From Roseateles toxinivorans (lineage in GTDB: Bacteria > Pseudomonadota > Gammaproteobacteria > Burkholderiales > Burkholderiaceae_C): a DNA stretch of 62,066 nt. Positions 35,360 through 45,000 of the stretch are shown here, piece after piece. The notes below the pieces were generated by a model. That model did not search any database. It saw only the letters and a list, made by a program, of their open reading frames with translations, and had not been told where the DNA came from. The position numbers and the translations under genes were made by a program. Position 1 is the stretch's first letter; every line of letters begins with the position of its first letter. Where the stretch lies: positions 1-62,066 of the forward strand of contig NZ_SNXS01000018.1 in NCBI RefSeq assembly GCF_004362525.1, read 5' to 3'.

Positions 35360-36316
35360 TCAAGGGGGGCAGGGCAGGTCCAGGCGCTCCACCACGGCGC
35401 TGCCGGCTGACTCGTGGCTGCTGCCCGCCGTGGGCGAGCCGCCAACCACATAGATCGCAGCTCCGAATGGCAGGGCACGGGCGAAGTTGCGCGGCGTGGG
35501 CATGGGGTTCAGCGCCTCCCATTGCCGGCTCTCCGGACGCAATCGCAAGACCTCGCCCAGGCTGGTGTGGCTGGCCTGGGACTCGCCGCCGAACAGCAGC
35601 AGGCCACCGCAATGACTCACGGCGCCGGCGGTGCCGCGCGGCGAGATGTCCGGGCCGCGGCTCCAGCTGTCGGTGGCCGGCTCGTAGACATGGACCTCGC
35701 CAAAGTCCTGATGGCCGCTGCGCCCTCCAATGGCGTAGAGCCGGCCGCCCTGCACGGCCACCGCCGGGCTGCCCTGGGCCCGCGGCAGTGGCGCCAGGTC
35801 TTGCCAGCGCTGCGTCGCCGGGTCATAGCGCGTGTGCAGGTTCAGTGTGCGTTCGGAGTTGCCGCCGCCGATGATGTGGATGCGCCCGTCCAGCACCGCC
35901 GCGCCATGACCGCCGCGTGGGGCCGGCAGCGGTGGGGCCTCGCTCCACTGCGCAGTCTTGATGTCGTAGCGCAGCACCTGGCTGCTGGGCAGATTGCTGC
36001 TGCTGCCGAAGCCGCCGATCAGATAGATCTGGCCCTGAAGCAGGACCGCCGCCGGAGCGTTCAAGCCCTGGCCCGGCAGGCGTCCGATCACTTGCCACCG
36101 GCTGCCATCGAAACGTTCGATCTCCAGCACCGGGCGTCCGCCGGCCCCGGTACCGGCAAGCGCGAACAGGGCCTGCTCGTCGCCGACCACCGCATGGGCG
36201 GCGCGCGATTGCAGCATCGGTGGCGCTGCGCTCCAGCTGCCCCTGGGGTCCGGCGCGGCATGGGCCGGGCTCAGCAGGACAGTCAGGGCAAGCAGCAGCA
36301 AGCGTGCGGGCATCAT
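35360..36316 (-). CDS. Exported Kelch-repeat beta-propeller protein
   Basis: A 318-residue secreted protein with a signal peptide (MMPARLLLLALTVLLSPAHA). The body has five to six Kelch-type blades, such as GQIYLIGGFGSSSNLPSSQV, GRIHIIGGGNSERTL and GRLYAIGGRSGHQDFGEV, each with the paired glycines. Its function is unknown; such propellers mediate binding. CGGAGTG precedes the ATG; a second ATG three bases downstream is possible. It is divergent from the desulfhydrase gene. An upstream start at 36484 lacks support. Confidence 0.8.
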   Translation of the reverse strand: MMPARLLLLALTVLLSPAHAAPDPRGSWSAAPPMLQSRAAHAVVGDEQALFALAGTGAGGRPVLEIERFDGSRWQVIGRLPGQGLNAPAAVLLQGQIYLIGGFGSSSNLPSSQVLRYDIKTAQWSEAPPLPAPRGGHGAAVLDGRIHIIGGGNSERTLNLHTRYDPATQRWQDLAPLPRAQGSPAVAVQGGRLYAIGGRSGHQDFGEVHVYEPATDSWSRGPDISPRGTAGAVSHCGGLLLFGGESQASHTSLGEVLRLRPESRQWEALNPMPTPRNFARALPFGAAIYVVGGSPTAGSSHESAGSAVVERLDLPCPP

Positions 36317-36446
36317 GTGGCACTCCGTGAGCAGATCGCGACAGCAGGATTTTGCTCGGTCGCCGCGAGCGATGCGCGATTCGCACCGTTTCGAGGCACT
36401 CCGTTCGCCCGTTGCTTCACAATCGTCTGCCAACGGAGAACTGACC

Positions 36447-37469
36447 ATGACGACCCTGGACCTGAGCCGCTTTCCCCGCCGCATCTACAGCCATGGCGCG
36501 ACGCCGATCGAGGCGCTGCCGCGCTTCAGCGCCGCGCTCAATGAGGGCCGGCCCGGCCCCGAGATCTGGCTCAAGCGCGACGACATGCTGGGCCTGGCGC
36601 CCGGCGGCAACAAGACGCGCAAGCTGGAGTTTCTGGTCGCCGAGGCGCTGGCCCAGGGGGCCGATACGCTGATCACCTGCGGCGCGCCGCAGTCCAACCA
36701 CTGCCGCATCACCCTGGCCGCCGCCGCCAAGGAGGGCCTGCGCTGCCGCTTCGTGATCGAGGAGCGGGTGGCCAACAGCTACCGAAAAGAGGCCAGCGGC
36801 AACAACTTCCTGTTCGAGTTGATGGGTGTGGAGGCGATTACCGTGCTGCCCGGCGGCAGCGCGATGGGGCCGGCCATGCAGGCGGTGGCCGACGAGCTGG
36901 CGACACAGGGTCGCAAGGGCTACATCATCCCGGGCGGCGGCTCCAATGCGTTGGGCGGCCTGGGCTATGTGGTCTGCGCCCGGGAGCTGCAGCAGCAATG
37001 GGCGGAGCAGGGCCTGCAGTTCGACCATGTGGTGCTGGCCTCGGGCAGCTCGGGCACCCATGGCGGCCTGCTGGCGGGCTTTGCCGCACTGGGCATAGCG
37101 ACGCCCATCCTCGGCATAGGCACCAGCCGCGATCCGGTCGATCAGGACCCACTGGTACACAAGGAGGCCCAGGCGGTGGCCGACCTGCTGGGGTCAGGGC
37201 TGAATATTCCGCGAGAGGCGGTGGTGACGGTGGGCGGCTACTGGCAGCCCAAGTATTCGGTGCCCACACCGGCCATGGTCGAGGCGGTACGGCTGATGGC
37301 TCGCAGCGAGGGCGTGCTGATCGACCCGGTCTATACCGGCAAGGCGATGGCCGGCCTGATGGACCTGGTGCGCAAGCAGCGCTTCAAGCCCAGTGACCGC
37401 ATCCTGTTCCTGCACACCGGCGGCGCGCCGGCCCTGCATGCCTATGAGGATGTCTTGCTGAGTCGCTGA
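36447..37469 (+). CDS. dcyD: D-cysteine desulfhydrase / ACC deaminase family PLP enzyme
   Basis: A 340-residue fold-type II PLP enzyme that breaks down D-cysteine to pyruvate, sulfide and ammonia, or related substrates. The PLP lysine is probably Lys56 in GGNKTRKLEF, and GAPQSNHCR and the ASGSSGTHGG loop bind substrate and phosphate. ACC deaminase is the alternative; the family members are hard to separate without alignment, and DcyD is the commoner call. It is divergent from the Kelch gene. Confidence 0.85.
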   Translation: MTTLDLSRFPRRIYSHGATPIEALPRFSAALNEGRPGPEIWLKRDDMLGLAPGGNKTRKLEFLVAEALAQGADTLITCGAPQSNHCRITLAAAAKEGLRCRFVIEERVANSYRKEASGNNFLFELMGVEAITVLPGGSAMGPAMQAVADELATQGRKGYIIPGGGSNALGGLGYVVCARELQQQWAEQGLQFDHVVLASGSSGTHGGLLAGFAALGIATPILGIGTSRDPVDQDPLVHKEAQAVADLLGSGLNIPREAVVTVGGYWQPKYSVPTPAMVEAVRLMARSEGVLIDPVYTGKAMAGLMDLVRKQRFKPSDRILFLHTGGAPALHAYEDVLLSR

Positions 37470-37564
37470 GCGCACAAGTCACCGGGAGGTCATGCCCCTG
37501 TCAAACGGTCTGGCGAGCATCATCTGTCGGCCCCCTCGGGGCTACAACAACAGGAGACTTCGCC

Positions 37565-38644
37565 ATGTCCATTTTGAAATTGCGTTTGACCGGCTGCGCC
37601 AGCGCCGTCGTGCTGGCTTTGGCCGGCGTGCTGGCCACCGCGCCGGCCTTTGCCGCCGACCCCATCGTCATCGCCCACCGCGGCGCCAGCGGCTATTTGC
37701 CCGAGCACACCTTGGCCGGCTACGAGCTGGCCGTCAAGCTGGGCGCCGATTACATCGAACCCGATCTGCAGCTGACCCAGGATGGCGTGTTGGTCGCCAT
37801 CCATGACGACACGCTGGATCGCACCACCAATGTGGCCAGCCTTTTCGCCAAGCGCAATGGCGGCTACAAGGTGGCCGACTTCACGCTGGCCGAGGTCCGC
37901 ACCCTGACCGTCAAGCCCACCGGCACCGGCAAGACCAGCTATCCCGGCTTCACGCCCACCGACGCCAGCTTCAAGATCCCGACTTTCCAGGAGGTGATCA
38001 CCCTGGCCAAGCAGCAAAGCCTGTTGGCCGGACGCACGGTCGGCATCTATCCGGAGGCCAAGCAGGCCGATCCGGTGATGGAGAACAAGATCCTGTCCAC
38101 GCTGATACTGAACGACTATGCCGGCAAGTCCGACAAGGTCTTCATCCAGTCCTTCAGCGACGCGACCGTGCGCAGCCTGGACGTCAAGCAGCAGGCGCTG
38201 GGCCTGGACATGGCCCTGGTGCAGCTGGGCGTGGCCGTGACCGGCGCCGACGGCGTGGCCCGCGTGGGCGTGCTGGGCGGCCCCGGCGGCCTGACCATCC
38301 TGTCGCTCAGCGACGTCGCCTCGTTTGCCGATGGCCTGGGCCTGTTGATCAACAACGGCACCTATGCCGTGACCAAGAGCTTCATCGACCAGGCGCACAC
38401 CGCCGGCCTGGTGGTGCATGGCTGGACCTTTGCCAAGGCCGATGCCGGCCCGGCCGACACCGAGTACCAGAAGTACCTGGCCATGGGCATGGACGGCATG
38501 TTCAGCAACTATGCGGACCTGGCCACGGCCTCACGCGACAAGTTCATCAGTGCCGTGCCCGAGCCCGAAAGCTATGCCCTGATGCTGGCCGGCCTGGCCG
38601 TGGTTGGCGGTCTCGCGCGCCGCCGCGCCCGCGCACTGGCCTGA
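37565..38644 (+). CDS. Glycerophosphodiester phosphodiesterase with PEP-CTERM sorting signal
   Basis: A 359-residue exported enzyme. A signal peptide (cleavage near APAFAAD) is followed by a GDPD TIM barrel with HRGASGYLPEHT, EPDLQLTQDG and the HDDTLDRTT catalytic segment. The C-terminus carries VPEPESYALMLAGL and then RRRARA, a PEP-CTERM signal. It would hydrolyse glycerophosphodiesters at the cell surface or in the extracellular matrix. AGGAGA precedes the ATG. It is the second PEP-CTERM protein in the window. Confidence 0.9.
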   Translation: MSILKLRLTGCASAVVLALAGVLATAPAFAADPIVIAHRGASGYLPEHTLAGYELAVKLGADYIEPDLQLTQDGVLVAIHDDTLDRTTNVASLFAKRNGGYKVADFTLAEVRTLTVKPTGTGKTSYPGFTPTDASFKIPTFQEVITLAKQQSLLAGRTVGIYPEAKQADPVMENKILSTLILNDYAGKSDKVFIQSFSDATVRSLDVKQQALGLDMALVQLGVAVTGADGVARVGVLGGPGGLTILSLSDVASFADGLGLLINNGTYAVTKSFIDQAHTAGLVVHGWTFAKADAGPADTEYQKYLAMGMDGMFSNYADLATASRDKFISAVPEPESYALMLAGLAVVGGLARRRARALA

Positions 38645-38741
38645 TGTCACGGGCCGCCCTGATTCACCTCAGGTCGGCCCGCGATCTGGCCCGGGAGTTG
38701 GGATAGCATGGGGGCAGCCCCCAACCTCCACGAAGGTCGTC

Positions 38742-39104
38742 ATGAACACCGAACGCCGACACTTTGTGCGCATCGCCTTTGATGCGCCGGCCCAGCTGAC
38801 GACCACCCAACACCGTTTCGAGGCCAAGGTGCTGGACCTGTCCTTCAAGGGTGCGCTGCTGAACCTGCCGCCGGAGGCCCAGGTGCCGGTGGGCGCGCCC
38901 TGCCTGCTGAGCGTGCGCCTCAACGACATGGAAGAGAGCATCGCCATGGCCGCCGAGGTGGCCTATGTGCAGGGCCACCATGTCGGCCTGCTGTGCCGCA
39001 GCATAGACATCGACAGCATCACCCATCTGCGCCGCCTGATCGAAGTCAACCTCGGCGAGCCGCATCTGCTGGAGCGGGAGCTGAAGGCCTTGATCTCCGC
39101 GTAG
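38742..39104 (+). CDS. PilZ domain protein
   Basis: A 120-residue cytoplasmic c-di-GMP receptor domain. The N-terminal RRHFVRIAF supplies the RxxxR-type motif and LDLSFKGALL the (D/N)xSxxG motif, in the expected order. No other domain is present. A c-di-GMP-making and -degrading protein is encoded in this window at 45.3-47.5 kb. It is followed by a REP-like element. Confidence 0.9.
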   Translation: MNTERRHFVRIAFDAPAQLTTTQHRFEAKVLDLSFKGALLNLPPEAQVPVGAPCLLSVRLNDMEESIAMAAEVAYVQGHHVGLLCRSIDIDSITHLRRLIEVNLGEPHLLERELKALISA

Positions 39105-39124
39105 CCTGCCGCGCTTGCCCCCGT

Positions 39125-39192
39125 GTAGCCCGGATGTCAATCCGGGGCCGGCGGGGGCGTTGCCACAAGCCCCGGATTGGCATCCGGGCTAC
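39125..39192. repeat. REP-like palindromic element, copy 2
   Basis: Arms GTAGCCCGGATGTCAATCC and its near-complement flank a short loop, matching the element at 7417-7475. It sits between the convergent pilZ and dsbA-like genes. Confidence 0.85.
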
Positions 39193-39194
39193 GA

Positions 39195-39836
39195 TCAACC
39201 CTCCGCGGCAATCTGCCGCAGCGCCTGCTCGAACACCTCGGGCGGCTGGCCGCCGGAGATCAAGTGGCGGTTGTTGATGATCACCGCCGGCACCGAATTG
39301 ATGCCCTGCTGCAGATAGAACTGCTGGCGCTCGCGCACCTCGGCGGTGAATTTGTCCGAGGCCAGGATGGCGCGGGCTCGCTCCACATCGAGGCCGACCT
39401 GGGCCACCTTGCTCAGCAGCAGGGCGTGGTCGCTGGGGTTCTGGTCCTCGGTGAAATAGGCGCTGAGCAGCGCATGCTTGAGCGCCGCCTGCTTGCCTTC
39501 GCCTTCGCCCTCGGCCCAGTGCAGCAGCCGGTGTGCGTCGAAGGTGTTGTAGATGCGGCTGCGCCCGCCCTGGCTGAACTCGAAACCGACGGCCGCGCCG
39601 CGGGCCCGGATGGCCTCGCGGTTCTGCGCGATCTGGGCCGGCGAGATGCCGTACTTCTGGCTCAGGTGTTCGGTGATGTCCTGGCCCTCGGGGGCCATCT
39701 TGGGGTTCAGCTCGAAGGGCTGGAAGTGCAGCTCGGCCTTGATATCACCGCCGACCCGCTCAAGCGCGGTTTCCAGTGATTTGAGGCCGATGGCGCACCA
39801 GGGGCAGGAGACGTCGGAGACGAAATCGATCTTCAT
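39195..39836 (-). CDS. DsbA family oxidoreductase (FrnE-like)
   Basis: A 213-residue thioredoxin-fold protein with an N-terminal CPWC active site (DVSCPWCAIG) and no signal peptide, so a cytoplasmic DsbA/FrnE-type oxidoreductase is likely. The late cis-proline segment SVPAVIINNRHLISGGQ is typical. The ATG at 39836 is chosen because the active site follows at the family distance; 39851 is a possible upstream start. It is convergent with pilZ across a REP-like element. Confidence 0.9.
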   Translation of the reverse strand: MKIDFVSDVSCPWCAIGLKSLETALERVGGDIKAELHFQPFELNPKMAPEGQDITEHLSQKYGISPAQIAQNREAIRARGAAVGFEFSQGGRSRIYNTFDAHRLLHWAEGEGEGKQAALKHALLSAYFTEDQNPSDHALLLSKVAQVGLDVERARAILASDKFTAEVRERQQFYLQQGINSVPAVIINNRHLISGGQPPEVFEQALRQIAAEG

Positions 39837-39871
39837 GGGCAATGCTTTCAAACGGTGGGCAGGGTGTCGGT

Positions 39872-40717
39872 CTACCAGCTTAGCGGGTTGACACGGTAGT
39901 AGCGGCTCAGCTGCTCATACAGCGCCGGATGGGTCTCAGCCAGCGGCAGCGGCTGCTCGAAGAACACCTCGCTGGCCACGGCAAAGAACTCGGCCGGGTC
40001 GGTGGCACCATAGTGGCTCAGCAGCGACTCCTGGCCCTGCCGGGCCTCCCATTGCAGCTGCTGGAACTCGGCCTGCATGACCCGCGACCAGGCCTTGTAC
40101 TGCGTGCGGGGCAGGGTGGGTGCGCCATTGGCATGGCCTTTTTCCTGGTCCAACTGGTGGGCGAACTCATGGATCACCACATTGCGGCCGTCGTCGGCTA
40201 TCGCCGCGCCTTCCAGTGCGTCCTGCCAGGACAAGATCACCTGACCCTGGGTCCAGGACTCGCCGGCCAGCACCTGGCGCTGCTCCTGCAGCACGCCCGC
40301 GCCATCGGTGGCCGGGCGATTGACTATGAAGGCGCCCGGGTAGACGAGGATCTGGCGCAGCTTGGGGAAGTAGCGAGGCCGGCGGCGGTTCAGCAGCAGC
40401 AGGCAGGCCTGGGCGGCGATGGTCACCCGCATCTCCGGCGTGACGACCAGGCCGTCGCACCCGATGAAGGCCTTTTCGGCCAGAAACACCTGCATATGGC
40501 GCTTGAGCTGCAGCTGCAGGTCCACCGGCATGCTCCTTACCTGGGGCACGCGACGCTTCAGGATCTCGCGCCATTCATTGGGGAAGGGCTGGCGGCGCAG
40601 GCGCTCACGGCGCTTTTCGGTCCACCAGGGTTCGCCCAGCAGCCAGGCCAGCGGCAGCAGGGTCAGCAGGCCAAGCATCAGAATAGGCACAGGGATTCCC
40701 GTCGTTCGTCTTGACAA
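39872..40717 (-). CDS. mtfA: MtfA-like zinc-dependent peptidase
   Basis: A 281-residue protein. The zinc-binding motif is HEFAHQLDQEKG (His183, Glu184, His187), and the remaining part matches M90 MtfA peptidases. In E. coli MtfA binds Mlc and affects glucose PTS expression; whether a Mlc partner exists here is unknown. An N-terminal hydrophobic segment (ILMLGLLTLLPLAWLLG) could be a membrane anchor. It is divergent from the RND adaptor gene with about 190 bases between. Confidence 0.9.
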   Translation of the reverse strand: MSRRTTGIPVPILMLGLLTLLPLAWLLGEPWWTEKRRERLRRQPFPNEWREILKRRVPQVRSMPVDLQLQLKRHMQVFLAEKAFIGCDGLVVTPEMRVTIAAQACLLLLNRRRPRYFPKLRQILVYPGAFIVNRPATDGAGVLQEQRQVLAGESWTQGQVILSWQDALEGAAIADDGRNVVIHEFAHQLDQEKGHANGAPTLPRTQYKAWSRVMQAEFQQLQWEARQGQESLLSHYGATDPAEFFAVASEVFFEQPLPLAETHPALYEQLSRYYRVNPLSW

Positions 40718-40905
40718 CCCAAGTGGGTGCCGGTCCCCGGCATTTCAATAGCGCTGATTCAAGAAATCGACGCCTGCTTGCCGCCCAGGCCGGAATTCCT
40801 GCGATTCGTCGGCCTTGGCTGCCGGCGAGCGCATGGTCTCTTGCATCTGCGGCCAGGGCGGTTAAGCTGCGCGCCTTCAACCGACCACCGTTCCCGGAGA
40901 TGCCG

Positions 40906-42045
40906 ATGTTGCGCCAGACCGTACTTGCCCTCGTTGTTGCGACCCTGCTTGCGGCCTGTGGCAAGACCCCCCCCGACGCCAAGGTCAAGGCTGACAAGGA
41001 GGTGGCCGCCCAGCCGCTGCTGATCGCGCCGGAAGACCTGAGCCGCCTCAGCATCGGCTCTTACGATTCGGGCCCGGTGATCACCGGTTCGATCCAGCCC
41101 GAGAAGCGCGCCGACCTGCGCGCCGAGGTGTCGGCCGTAGTGCTGCAGGTGCTGAAGGAGAACGGCGAGAAGGTGCGTCGCGGCGATCTGATCGCCCGGC
41201 TGGACGACAGCGCCATCCGCGAGAGCCTGTCTTCCGCCGAAGAGGCCGCCCGTGCCTCAGGCCAGAGCTTCGAGCAGGCCGAGCGCCAGTACCAGCGCCT
41301 GCGCACCCTGCAGGCCCAGGGCATGAGCTCGATGCAGGCGATGGAAGACGCCGAGGTGCGCCGCAACAATGCGCAGAGCGATCTGGTCGCGGCCAAGGCC
41401 CGGGTGGCCACGGCCCGCCAGCAGATCCAGCGCACCGAGGTGCGCGCCCCGTTCGACGGCGTGGTCAGCGACCGCAAGGTCTCGCCCGGTGACACGGCCC
41501 AGATCGGCAAGGAGCTGGTCAAGGTCATAGACCCGACCAGCATGCGCTTCGAGGGCCTGGTGTCGGCGGACCGAATGTCCGAGCTGAAGGTGGGCGAAAC
41601 GGTGTTCTTCCGCGTCAACGGCTATGCCGACACCGATTTCCAGGGCAAGGTGCGCCGCATAGCCGCCGCCGCCAATGCCGCGACCCGCCAGGTCGAGGTG
41701 CTGGTGGACTTCGCCGGCAAGGAGGCCCCGGCCGTGGCCGGCTTGTATGCGGAGGGCCGCGTGCAGACGCAGACCGTCAGCGCGCTGATGCTGCCCGAGG
41801 CCTCGATCCAGCGCCAGGGCGACGAGGCTTTCGCCTGGCGGGTCAAGGATGGCCAGATCGCCAAGACCCCCCTCAAGCTCGGTGCGCGCGACGAGCGCCA
41901 GGGCCTGTATGTGGTCGCCAGCGGTCTGGCCGCCGGCGATGTGGTGCTGCGCCGCCCGACCAGCGCGTTGCAGGATGGCCGCAAGGTTGAGATGGCGAAG
42001 GCGGCAGCCGCATCGGCGGCTTCGGTTGCCAAGACTGGAGGCTGA
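40906..42045 (+). CDS. RND efflux periplasmic adaptor lipoprotein
   Basis: A 379-residue membrane-fusion protein. A lipoprotein signal (TLLAACGK) is followed by barrel-sandwich and alpha-hairpin domains, with the characteristic EVRAPFDGVVSDRKVSPGD near residue 175. CGGAG sits six bases before the ATG at 40906. It precedes the RND pump by one base. No outer membrane channel gene is nearby, so a TolC-like protein elsewhere is needed. Confidence 0.92.
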   Translation: MLRQTVLALVVATLLAACGKTPPDAKVKADKEVAAQPLLIAPEDLSRLSIGSYDSGPVITGSIQPEKRADLRAEVSAVVLQVLKENGEKVRRGDLIARLDDSAIRESLSSAEEAARASGQSFEQAERQYQRLRTLQAQGMSSMQAMEDAEVRRNNAQSDLVAAKARVATARQQIQRTEVRAPFDGVVSDRKVSPGDTAQIGKELVKVIDPTSMRFEGLVSADRMSELKVGETVFFRVNGYADTDFQGKVRRIAAAANAATRQVEVLVDFAGKEAPAVAGLYAEGRVQTQTVSALMLPEASIQRQGDEAFAWRVKDGQIAKTPLKLGARDERQGLYVVASGLAAGDVVLRRPTSALQDGRKVEMAKAAAASAASVAKTGG

Positions 42046-42046
42046 T

Positions 42047-45000
42047 ATGTTTTTGTCCAATTTCAGCGTCAAGAAGCCGGTCGCGACGATCGTCATCATC
42101 ATCAGCCTGATGTGCCTGGGCCTGCTGGCCCTGAAGAAGCTGCGCGTCAACCAGATACCGGACGTCGAGCAGCCGCTGATGGTGGTCAATATCGCCTATC
42201 CGGGCGCCTCGCCCGAGACGGCCGAACGCGAAATCATCAACCGCATCGAAAAGTCCCTGCTGAGCATCAACGGTGTGTCCGAGGTTCGCTCGACGGCGAG
42301 CGAGGGCAACGCCCAGTTCTTCATGGTCTTCAACTTCAACAAGAACATGATCGAGGCGGCGGACGATATCCGCAACGCCATCGGCGCGGTGCGCTACAAG
42401 CTGCCGCTGGAGATGCGCGAGCCGGTGCTGCGCCGCATCGACCCTGCCGCCCAGCCCATCATGCAGCTGGCGCTGTCCAGCAAGAGCCAGACCCATGCCG
42501 AGATCTCGCGCGTGGCAGAGGACCAGATCGCCGACAAGCTGCGCGGCATCAATGGCGTGGCCACCGTCAACGTCGATGGCGCGCTGACCCGTGAACTGAG
42601 TGTGCTGCTGCGGGCGCAGAAGCTGCGCGAGTTCAATGTCTCGGTGACCGAGGTCGTCAACGCGCTGCGCAGCCAGAACACCACCGCGCCGGTGGGTAAG
42701 GTGCGCGGCGCGATGGAGGACCAGAGCATCCGCCTGCTGGGCCGGATCGAGAACCCGGCCGAGTTCGAGCAGATCGTCGTCAAGCGCATGGGTGCCGAGC
42801 TGGTCCGGCTGGGCCAGGTCGCGACGATACAGGACGGCTTTGCCGAGCGCACCAGCGTCAGCGTGCGCAATGGCTCGCCGAACGTGGGCCTGTCGGTGAC
42901 CCGCGCGCGCGATGCGTCTACCGTGTCCGTGGCCAATGAAGTGCGCAAGATGGTGGCCGAGATCCAGAAGACCCTGCCCGCCGGCAGCACGCTGGAGGTG
43001 ACGCAGGACGGCGGCAAGGACGCGCAGAACAGTCTCGACAATGTGATCCATGCGCTGGTCTTCGGCGCCGGCCTGACCATCCTGGTCGTCTATGTATTCC
43101 TGAACTCCTGGCGCTCGACGCTGATCACCGCCCTGAGCCTGCCAACCTCGGTGATCGCTGCCTTCATCGCCGTCTGGCTGTGCGGCTTCACCCTGAATTT
43201 CATGAGCCTGCTGGGCCTGTCGCTGGCTATCGGCGTGCTGATCGACGACGCGATCGTCGTGCGCGAGAACATCGTGCGCCATATGGAGCGGGGCGCCGAT
43301 CGCGTCACCGCGGCGCTGAACGGCACGGCCGAGATCGGCCTGGCCGTGGCCGCGACGACCTTCTCCATCGTCGCGGTGTTCGTGCCGGTGGCCTTCATGC
43401 CCGGCGTCTCGGGCGAATGGTTCCGGCCCTTCGGCCTGACCGTGGTGGCCTCGGTGCTGGTGAGCCTGTTCATCTCGTTCACGCTGGACCCGATGTTGTC
43501 GGCCTTCTGGGGCGACCCACCCGGACACCACCTGGCGCCGAAGAAGGGCATCTCCAAGTGGCTGCAGCGTTTCAATGAGTGGTTTGACCATCAGGCCGAC
43601 CGCTACGGCAATGTGATTGCCTGGGCGCTGCACCATCGGATCTGGATGGCCATCTTTGCCGTCATGAGCTTCGTGCTGGCGATCTTCCTGCAGATGACCT
43701 TTGGTGGCTCCAGTTTCCTGCCGTCAAGCGACTACGGCACCATCGCCATCGAGGTGCGCACGCCCGCCAGCGCCAGCCTTGAGTACTCGAAGCTGAAGAT
43801 GGCCGCGGCCGCAGCCCAGGCCTTCGAGATCAAGGAGACCAAGGCGACCAACAGCTATGTCAATGTCAGCGGTGGCCGCATCTATGTGGACCTGGGCAAG
43901 AGCTATGAGCGCACGCGCTCGGCCACCGAGATCGCCAAGGAGCTGCGCGAGAAGGTCTCGCGCCTGGTCGGCGCCGAATATGTGGTGCTCGACGACCTGA
44001 ACAACGGCGCGCAGAAGCCGGTGCAGATCCGCTTCCACGGCGCCGACTCGCGCAAGCTGCTGGAGATCACCAACGACTACATGGCCCAGCTGCGCCAGGT
44101 CAAGGGCGCGGTCGATGTGGGCCTGTCCGAGCAGGACCCGCAGGACGAGCTGCAGATCGAGCTGAACCGCGGCCTGGCCAACTCGCTGGGCATCTCGGTC
44201 GGCGATGCGGCGACGGCGCTGCGCGTGGCCTTTGCCGGCGTCGAGGTCGGCGACTGGGTGGACCCGAGCGGCGAGACCCGCGACGTGGCCGTTCGCCTGC
44301 ATCCGGCCGACCGCGTGGACGCCAGCAATATCGAGCGTCTGCCCATCACCGTGGCCGGCAGCGGCACCATGGTGCCGCTGGAGCAGATTGCCACCGTGAC
44401 GATGGGCAAGGGCCCGGCCAAGATCCAGCACTCGGACGGCAAGCGCATGATCGCCGTTTCGGCCAATGTGCAGGGCCGCTCGCCCGGCGAGGTGACAGCC
44501 GAGGCCAAGAAGCTGGCCGCCGCGATTCCGTTCCCGCCCGGCTACGGCATCGAGCTGGCGGGCGCGTCCAAGGACCAGGAAGAGGTGTTCGGCGCGATGG
44601 CCGTGGCCCTGGCCTCGGGCATAGGCCTGATGTACCTGATACTGGTGATGCAGTTCGGCTCGTTCACCGCGCCGCTGGGCGTGATGCTGTCGCAGCCGCT
44701 GTCGCTGATCGGCGTGGTCGTGGCGCTGCTGCTGACCAAGGGCACGCTGAACCTGATGAGCTTTATCGGCATCATCATGCTGGCCGGCCTGGTGGCAAAG
44801 AACGCGATCCTCCTGCTCGACGCCGCGCGTGCCGAAGAGGCCAACGGCGTGCCACGCGAGGAGGCGCTGATGCATGCGGGCCGCAAGCGCTTCCGGCCCA
44901 TCCTGATGACGACCTTCGCGTTGATCGCCGGCATGCTGCCGGTGGCCATTGGCATAGGCGAGGGCGGCGAGTTCTACCGTCCGATGGCCGTGGCCATCAT

